Assembly: GCF_040115645.1 (NCBI RefSeq)
Contig: NW_027096034.1
Coordinates: forward strand, 372,001 to 436,000
Reading direction: 5' to 3'
Source: Euwallacea fornicatus
Lineage: Eukaryota; Arthropoda; Insecta; Coleoptera; Curculionidae
Length of the DNA: 64,000 nucleotides
Below, piece after piece: positions 58,401 to 64,000 of this stretch (positions within the stretch are counted from its first letter, which is position 1; each line of letters starts with the position of its first letter). The translations under genes were made by a program, and so were the position numbers. The notes beneath the pieces were generated by a model. That model saw only the letters and a list, made by a program, of their open reading frames with translations. It was not told the DNA's origin and made no database searches.

Positions 58401-59262
58401 AAAATTAAGATCGCAGGCTAATTCTAACTTTGCTAAAAATTTATTCAAACTTATGAATAACGCTGTATTTGGGAAAACTATGGAGAACATTCGAAAACAT
58501 AGGATTGTGAAATTAGTTAATAATTGGGATCTACGTTATGGTGCAAAAAATCTTATATCTAACCCAAATTTCCACAGTGTTGTAAAATTCAGCGAACAAC
58601 TGGTAGCTATTGAACTGAATAAAAGTAATTTGATTTTTAATAAACCTTTATATATTGGAATGTGCATACTAGACATTTCAAAACTTCTTATGTATGAGTT
58701 TCATTATAGTTATATGATATATAAAGTACCAACAATCCAAAACCTGAAATTAATGTACATTGACACTGATAGTTTTATTTATGAAATTACATGTGAGGAT
58801 GCTTATTCTCAAATTATCAAAATGGATCTAATGAAATTTGATACTAGTGACTACCCTAAGGATAATATACATGGAATTCCACAAACAAATAAAAAAGTTT
58901 TAGGTTTAATGAAAGATGAAGTTGCTGGACAAATAATTACGCATTTTGTAGGTTTAAGGTCTAAAATGTATTCATTCAAACTAGAGAATGATAAATGCGT
59001 CAAGAAGTTAAAAGGAATTAACTTTCAAGTTGTAAAAAATAATATAACGTTTGAAGATTACGTAAATTGCTTAAAATATGGTGAAGAAAAATTTATAACT
59101 CAAAACAACATTCGTTCTATAAAACATAATTTGTTTACTTGTAAGGAAACGAAACTAGCTCTTAACAAATATGATGATAAGCGGTTCTTACTAAGTTCTA
59201 GTCATGACACTCTTCCATGGGGCCATTACAAAATACATAGTAAAAATAAAACAAATAAATAA
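55492..59262 (+). CDS. POLB: Protein-primed-type family B DNA polymerase with embedded HNH-like zinc module
   Basis: A 1,256-residue protein from the ATG at 55492; the preceding open codon is GTG. The first 250 residues may be terminal-protein-like or basic DNA-binding. A domain near 262-350 has NNDEACFFWSIVSALYP and a later HFCWIKD, a Cys/His pattern shared by many Polinton polymerases. A C2H2-like finger follows (ICDRCLNYF...H...C, near 407-430). Exo I is YADFESI with Asp464 and Glu466. An endonuclease VII-like zinc/HNH module, CHIC...VRDHDHFTG...H..CN, sits at about 546-583, before Exo II (GYDSHFLI). Exo III is YLKTDVLLLADI. Polymerase motif A is LDVNNLYGWAM (Asp844), motif B KLMNNAVFG (Lys986), motif C YIDTDS (Asp1091, Asp1093). 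All catalytic residues are kept, so it is probably active. It ends among AATAAA motifs, converging on the membrane protein gene. Confidence 0.95.
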   Translation: MNPTESDRTLTSGLSNVSDNIVDLFNKVYFQLAARSSGVDVDEKQKWFRKVRKSIRQQVLALKHSKQNVGCYRKMLTNLGHLKRFQFLFKNLNVSSHVGGGGVKRSDRLRWENGPLVFQGRIRSGLIINLTHKKLGDFFTDAVHLFKRRISNILKQYHLIKVNANFCGEYIIKQKDLEKTSFKYFNTPNHVIDSSVDLLEWFHDNITKQIMNKMEDFQERDSGWALCKIISLELNINKYECGSGSSYIKLPAEITAKKACINVKNNDEACFFWSIVSALYPASVHSDRISSYPHYESILHTNGLDKEAMPLSKISKFEKLNNISINVYMLELEKSGFVTTPVRLTSKKLENHVNLLLIQNKYSCKKSDFEVDGDDLEVGTDIKYHFCWIKDLSRLLVKQLTNHKGKIYICDRCLNYFPNNDKLIQHGTLCEKKNTCKISFPTYDYVQFQNYIFKQTTPFVVYADFESILESANVKGCYQEHKAFSVGYFFKCSYDDSLSFYRMYQGIDCLDWFSKELKELAKIVYSKMKYIVPIIATDKFNSAMSCHICENVFKEGDIIVRDHDHFTGVMRGLSHENCNLRYKKQFVIPVFFHCLTGYDSHFLIKKFGVTEKISLLPLNKEKYISFTIYNSETKLKFRFVDSLRFLNAPLSELVATLTAADLKILRNEFSTISDKMFSLLTRKGVFCYDYLDNINKLKEVELPSKENFFSQLNQEMISDDDYNHAQTVWKAFKIKNLGEYSDLYLKTDVLLLADIFENFRTKCREIYGLDPSWYFTLPGYTWDCMLKFTSCKLRLLKDIDQIMFIENGLRGGISMCSNRYSEANNKFMKNYDISKPSKYLLYLDVNNLYGWAMCQYLPYDNFEWIEDFTNFNIWEISDTSELGYILEVDLEYPSDIHDLHKDLPFCPEHKAPPDSKLPKLLTTLSSKIKYVIHYRNLKQALENGLKLVKIHRILKFNQAPWLKPYIDLNTKLRSQANSNFAKNLFKLMNNAVFGKTMENIRKHRIVKLVNNWDLRYGAKNLISNPNFHSVVKFSEQLVAIELNKSNLIFNKPLYIGMCILDISKLLMYEFHYSYMIYKVPTIQNLKLMYIDTDSFIYEITCEDAYSQIIKMDLMKFDTSDYPKDNIHGIPQTNKKVLGLMKDEVAGQIITHFVGLRSKMYSFKLENDKCVKKLKGINFQVVKNNITFEDYVNCLKYGEEKFITQNNIRSIKHNLFTCKETKLALNKYDDKRFLLSSSHDTLPWGHYKIHSKNKTNK

Positions 59263-59288
59263 AAAATGTGAATGTGTTTTAATTTATT
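59245..59288. terminator. Convergent polyadenylation region
   Basis: Plus-strand AATAAA at 59245, 59254 and 59258 overlaps the polymerase stop. A minus-strand AATAAA (plus-strand TTTATT, 59283-59288) overlaps the stop of the membrane protein gene. The 25-bp gap serves both. Confidence 0.55.
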
Positions 59289-59459
59289 TACCCTTCAACT
59301 TGTAGTAGTATATATATAAAAAGCGTGATAAAAGATTTCAAAGCTAAACAAGATACAACTGCTGCAATATACTTTATAAGAAAATTTTGTGTCTCATCTC
59401 CGTTACAATATACATCTTCTGTACTTGTACTATTTGAGTTGTCATTACACGCTGAAGTA

Positions 59460-59494
<35 letters not shown>

Positions 59495-59764
59495 CTTCTC
59501 TACACTTTTCCAGGTAGTATCGCCATATGTTCGATTTTTATAGATTATTCTAATTTTATAATCAGTAGCATTTTTAGGTAAATCTACTGATAATGCTGGG
59601 AAGTTTGTATCGGCCAAATTCATTTTCATCCATTCCGTAGGCCAAACGTCGTTGGTTTTGTTAAAACAAATATGCACACTTTCCGCCTGATATGGGTGAT
59701 TTATGTAAAAAACATTGTTGATTACAGCGGTCAACAAAATATAATTTGCTTGTAATAAACCCAT
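59288..59764 (-). CDS. Membrane glycoprotein-like protein with poly-serine stalk
   Basis: A 158-residue protein starting 42 bp inside the right terminal repeat boundary. The N-terminus is hydrophobic (LLQANYILLTAVINNVFYI), fitting a signal peptide or anchor. The ectodomain-like part has several N-glycosylation sequons (NKT, NAT, NRT, NST) and a strand-rich YKIRIIYKNRTYG region. A run of about 12 Ser encoded by a (GAT/TCA)n microsatellite forms a stalk, then two Cys flank the next segment (SACNDN, VYCNGD). A strong C-terminal hydrophobic helix (FLIKYIAAVVSCLAL onward) follows. This is the layout of a small type I surface protein. No family is recognised. A role in host interaction or envelopment is speculation. 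The inward TATA box of the right terminal repeat lies about 71 bp before its ATG. Confidence 0.68.
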
Positions 59765-59834
59765 TTTTCAATAGCCACTCCACCTGCTTCACTTTGAAAA
59801 AAAAAACGTAATACCCATTCTCATCTATGATTTG

Positions 59835-59842
59835 CTTATATA
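59835..59842 (-). promoter_or_regulatory. TATA box in right terminal repeat
   Basis: Mirror copy of the TATATAAG in the left terminal repeat, here read on the minus strand toward the membrane protein gene. Confidence 0.5.
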
Positions 59843-60129
59843 ATAATCATAGTGACCGCAAACACAACATGTCAGAACTCGATTTTTTTTTACCCCACAC
59901 AAACAACTCGATAATTCCCACAGCTTACTGCCCCACAGCTTACTACCCAAGCAGCCGGCGCAGCAACAGTAGATAGGGGTCTTTTAGTAACACACACATA
60001 TACCACATTAAACCGAATAAACAAACAGCCCGTTCTAGCCGACTCGGAATTCAAACCAATCTCTCAACCCAACGCTACCGGGTTCCAATCCTCCTCCTTC
60101 GGCACAACTTTTTTCATTTAAACCTGAAG

Positions 60130-60356
60130 CAATAACGTTCCCGTTAACGGGCATTAATTACCCACTTACGCTAACGTTATTGAACTAGAACCCGCTTTGC
60201 CCCTGACGCAATAACCAGAACCCGCCCCCTGGCGCAATAACGTTACCGTTAACGGGTATTAATTACCCCACTCATGCTAACGCTATTGAACCCGCCCCTG
60301 GCGCAATAACGTTACCGTTAACGGGTATTAATTACCCACTCACGCTAACGCTATTG
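60130..60356. repeat. Three palindromes of the right terminal repeat
   Basis: Mirror images of the three 53-54-bp palindromic units of the left end, with the same GC-rich spacers (GCCCCTGGCGCAATAACG-like) between them. Confidence 0.72.
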
Positions 60357-60383
60357 GTCCAGAACCCGCATTGCTCTACTACT

Positions 60384-60389
60384 AACCTC
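60384..60389. repeat. Target site duplication, right (AACCTC)
   Basis: Directly follows the CTACTACT end of the element and continues as GATAACTTCGG, the next bases of the satellite monomer. It pairs with 43952-43957. Confidence 0.95.
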
Positions 60390-61960
60390 GATAACTTCGG
60401 CAAATGTGTATCAAATTTGTTAAAGAAAGTGTCCAATTAATCAGCTCGACGAGATTTTGAAGATGTCACAACACATCATGATTGCGTCTTGTTGAATTTC
60501 CAAGAAAAATAGTACTTTATGTGTTCAACACACAACTTTTTTGACTTTTCAAACTTTGAACCTCGATAACTTCGTCAAATGTGTATCAAATTTGTTAAAG
60601 AAAGTGTCCAATTAATCAGCTCGACGAGATTTTGAAGATGTCACAACACATCATGATTGCGTCTTGTTGAATTTCCAAGAAAAATAGTACTTTATGTGTT
60701 CAACACACAACTTTTTTGACTTTTCAAACTTTGAACCTCGATAACTTCGTCAAATGTGTATCAAATTTGTTAAAGAAAGTGTCCAATTAATCAGCTCGAC
60801 GAGATTTTGAAGATGTCACAACACATCATGATTGCGTCTTGTTGAATTTCCAAGAAAAATAGTACTTTATGTGTTCAACACACAACTTTTTTGACTTTTC
60901 AAACTTTGAACCTCGATAACTTCGTCAAATGTGTATCAAATTTGTTAAAGAAAGTGTCCAATTAATCAGCTCGACGAGATTTTGAAGATGTCACAACACA
61001 TCATGATTGCGTCTTGTTGAATTTCCAAGAAAAATAGTACTTTATGTGTTCAACACACAACTTTTTTGACTTTTCAAGCTTTGAACCTCGATAACTTCGT
61101 CAAATGTGTATCAAATTTGTTAAAGAAAGTGTCCAATTAATCAGCTCGACGAGATTTTGAAGATGTCACAACACATCATGATTGCGTCTTGTTGAATTTC
61201 CAAGAAAAATAGTACTTTATGTGTTCAACACACAACTTTTTTGACTTTTCAAACTTTGAACCTCGATAACTTCGTCAAATGTGTATCAAATTTGTTAAAG
61301 AAAGTGTCCAATTAATCAGCTCGACGAGATTTTGAAGATGTCACAACACATCATGATTGCGTCTTGTTGAATTTCCAAGAAAAATAGTACTTTATGTGTT
61401 CAACACACAACTTTTTTGACTTTTCAAACTTTGAACCTCGATAACTTCGTCAAATGTGTATCAAATTTGTTACAGAAAGTGTCCAATTAATCAGCTCGAC
61501 GAGATTTTGAAGATGTCACAACACATCATGATTGCGTCTTGTTGAATTTCCAAGAAAAATAGTACTTTATGTGTTCAACACACAACTTTTTTGACTTTTC
61601 AAGCTTTGAACCTCGATAACTTCGTCAAATGTGTATCAAATTTGTTAAAGAAAGTGTCCAATTAATCAGCTCGACGAGATTTTGAAGATGTCACAACACA
61701 TCATGATTGCGTCTTGTTGAATTTCCAAGAAAAATAGTACTTTATGTGTTCAACACACAACTTTTTTGACTTTTCAAACTTTGAACCTCGATAACTTCGT
61801 CAAATGTGTATCAAATTTGTTAAAGAAAGTGTCCAATTAATCAGCTCGACGAGATTTTGAAGATGTCACAACACATCATGATTGCGTCTTGTTGAATTTC
61901 CAAGAAAAATAGTACTTTATGTGTTCAACACACAACTTTTTTGACTTTTCAAGCTTTGAA
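60390..61960. repeat. 175-bp satellite, highly uniform block right of the element
   Basis: After one TTCGGC monomer, eight consecutive units carry the rare AACTTCGTCAAATG variant. The variant TTCGT recurs every 175 bp from 60571 to 61796. Units differ at only one or two positions (AAGCTTTG against AAACTTTG; one TTACAGAAAG). One such unit is also seen left of the element at 43261. This is a very recent single-monomer amplification. Confidence 0.93.
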
Positions 61961-64000
61961 GCTCGATAACTTTGGCAAATGAGTACCAAATTTGTTAAAG
62001 AAAGTGTCCAATTAATCAGCTCGACGAGATTTTGAAGAAGTCACAACACATCATGATTGCATTATGTTGAATTTCCAAGAAAAATAGTACTTTATGTGTT
62101 CCACACACAACTTTTTTGACTTTTCAAACTTTGAAGCTCGATAACTTTGGCAAATGGGTACCAAATTTGTTAAAGAAAGTGTCCAATTAATCAGCTCGAC
62201 GAGATTTTGAAGATGTCACATACATGATGATTGCATCTTGTTGAATTTCCAAGAAAAATAGTACTTTATGTGTTCAACACACAACTTTTTTGACATTTCA
62301 AGCTTTGAAGCTCGATAACTTTGGCAAATGAGTACCAAATTTGTTAAAGAAAGTGTCCAATTAATCAGCTCGACGAGATTTTGAAGAAGTCACAACACAT
62401 CATGATTGCATTATGTTGAATTTCCAAGAAAAATAGTACTTTATGTGTTCCACACACAACTTTTTTGACTTTTCAAACTTTGAACCTCGATAACTTCGGC
62501 AAATGAGTATCAAATTTGTTAAGGAAAGTGTCCAATTAATCAGCTCGACGAGATTTTGAAGATGTCACAACACGTCATGATTGCATGATGTTGAATTTCC
62601 AAGTAAAATAGTACTTTAGGTGCTCAAAGACACAACTTTTTTGACTTTTCAAATTTTGAAGCTCGATAACTTCGGCAAATGAGTATCAAATTTGTTAAAG
62701 AAAGTGTCCAATTAATCAGCTCGACGAGATTTTGAAGATGTCACAACACGTCATGATTGCATTATGTTGAATTTCCAAGAAAAATAGTACTTTATGTGTT
62801 CCACACACAACTTTTTTGACTTTTCAAACTGTGAAGCTCGATAACTTCGGCAAATGAGTATCAAATTTGTTAAAGAAAGTGTCCAATTAATCAGCTCGAC
62901 GAGATTTTGAAGATGTCACAACACGTCATGATTGCATGATGTTGAATTTCCCAGAAAAATAGTACTTTATGTGTTCAACACACAACTTTTTTTAATTTTC
63001 AAACTTTGAAGCTCGATAACTTCGGCAAATGAGTATCAAATTTGTTAAAGAAAGTGTCCAATTAATCAGCTCGACGAGATTTTGAAGATGTCACAACACG
63101 TCATGATTGCATTATGTTGAATTTCCAAGAAAAATAGTACTTTATGTGTTCCACACACAACTTTTTTGACTTTTCAAACTTTGAAGCTCGATAACTTTGG
63201 CAAATGGGTACCAAATTTGTTAAAGAAAGTGTCCAATTAATCAGCTCGACGAGATTTTGAAGATGTCACATACATGATGATTGCATCTTGTTGAATTTCC
63301 AAGAAAAATAGTACTTTATGTGTTCAACACACAACTTTTTTGACATTTCAAGCTTTGAAGCTCGATAACTTTGGCAAATGAGTACCAAATTTGTTAAAGA
63401 AAGTGTCCAATTAATCAGCTCGACGAGATTTTGAAGAAGTCACAACACATCATGATTGCATTATGTTGAATTTCCAAGAAAAATAGTACTTTATGTGTTC
63501 CACACACAACTTTTTTGACTTTTCAAACTGTGAAGCTCGATAACTTCGGCAAATGAGTATCAAATTTGTTAAAGAAAGTGTCCAATTAATCAGCTCGACG
63601 AGATTTTGAAGATGTCACAACACGTCATGATTGCATGATGTTGAATTTCCCAGAAAAATAGTACTTTATGTGTTCAACACACAACTTTTTTGAATTTTCA
63701 AACTTTGAAGCTCGATAACTTCGGCAAATGAGTATCAAATTAGTTAAAGAAAGTGTCCAATTAATCAGCTCGACGAGATTTTGAAGATGTCACAACACGT
63801 CATGATTGCATGATGTTGAATTTCCAAGTAAAATAGTACTTTAGGTGCTCAAAGACACAACTTTTTTGACTTTTCAAATTTTGAAGCTCGATAACTTCGG
63901 CAAATGAGTATCAAATTTGTTAAAGAAAGTGTCCAATTAATCAGCTCGACGAGATTTTGAAGATGTCACAACACGTCATGATTGCATGATGTTGAATTTC
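61961..64000. repeat. 175-bp satellite with a 1,050-bp six-monomer higher-order repeat
   Basis: Diagnostic variants recur 1,050 bp apart: GATGTCACATACATGATG at about 62214 and 63264, with GACATTTCAAGC and GAAGAAGTCACAAC in the same relative positions. Monomers ending in GCATGATGTTG and GGTGCTCAAAGACAC are common. The array runs off the window end. No gene is present. Confidence 0.93.

Larger units (their letters stand above)
43958..60383. mobile_element. Complete Maverick/Polinton (adintovirus-like) element inserted in satellite DNA
   Basis: A 16,426-bp element with 578-bp terminal inverted repeats, AG...CT termini (AGTAGTAGAGCAATGCGGG in inverted orientation at both ends) and a 6-bp target duplication. 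It encodes all Polinton hallmarks: protein-primed-type family B polymerase, retroviral-type integrase, packaging ATPase and adenain-like protease. It also has the capsid genes that define virus-like Polintons and adintoviruses. Extra cargo includes a PLA2/X-like protein, a fibre-like protein, a matrix metalloproteinase and a membrane glycoprotein. All main reading frames are intact and the terminal repeats show no difference by eye, so the insertion is recent. The uninterrupted monomer is regained if the element plus one AACCTC is removed. Confidence 0.97.
59806..60383 (-). repeat. Right terminal inverted repeat, 578 bp
   Basis: Inverted copy of 43958-44535 with no difference seen by eye. The three palindromes recur here at 60304-60356, 60235-60288 and 60130-60182. 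No gene lies inside. Equal length and identity indicate little time since insertion, or recent copying of one end onto the other during replication. Confidence 0.96.

Noticed and set aside
59325..59543. 72-residue plus-strand ORF with poly-Asp
   Set aside because: Antisense to the membrane glycoprotein gene; the poly-Asp run is just the other reading of the (GAT)n tract.

Overview
This window is eukaryotic. It is a long AT-rich 175-bp satellite array into which one complete virus-like DNA transposon of the Maverick/Polinton (adintovirus-like) class has inserted. Evidence for a eukaryotic, probably arthropod, host: tandem satellite DNA, polyadenylation signals in place of bacterial terminators, TATA boxes paired with TCAGTT initiator-like sites, a short GTAAGT...TACTAAT...CAG intron, and animal-type domains (matrix metalloproteinase, chromodomain). 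The species cannot be named from the sequence.

Layout. (1) 1-43957: about 250 head-to-tail monomers of 175 bp, plus a 170-bp class lacking AGCTC. They form several generations of higher-order repeats and kilobase-scale internal duplications. No gene is present; the short 65-75 aa minus-strand reading frames there are by-products of the repeat. (2) 43958-60383: a 16,426-bp Polinton. It has 578-bp terminal inverted repeats that appear identical, ends AGTAGTAG...CTACTACT, and a 6-bp target duplication AACCTC on both sides. (3) 60384-64000: satellite again, first eight almost identical monomers, then a 6-monomer (1,050-bp) higher-order repeat.

Inside the Polinton, left to right: two small plus-strand genes of unknown role; a minus-strand virion cassette read 48829 to 45479 (phospholipase A2/X-like protein, adenain-type protease, penton-like protein, possible small basic protein, double-jelly-roll-type major capsid protein); a divergent plus-strand block (FtsK/HerA-type packaging ATPase, conserved Polinton protein ending in a YWDD/NELVDRLRLL motif, fibre-like coiled-coil protein, retroviral-type integrase with chromodomain, unknown protein, secreted matrix metalloproteinase); one or two minus-strand zinc-ribbon ORFs; a small OB-like protein; a protein-primed-type family B DNA polymerase; and a minus-strand membrane glycoprotein next to the right repeat.

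Together these supply replication (POLB, OB-like protein), integration (INT, terminal repeats), packaging (ATPase), capsid and maturation (MCP, penton, protease, PLA2/X, fibre). The extra genes (metalloproteinase, membrane glycoprotein) suggest spread between cells or hosts. Every hallmark gene is open and the terminal repeats match, so the insertion looks recent and possibly active as a transposon or provirus. The most notable points are the full-length metalloproteinase, an in-frame A AAA AAC slippery site that could explain how a protease with no usable ATG is made, and insertion of a chromodomain-integrase element into satellite DNA.
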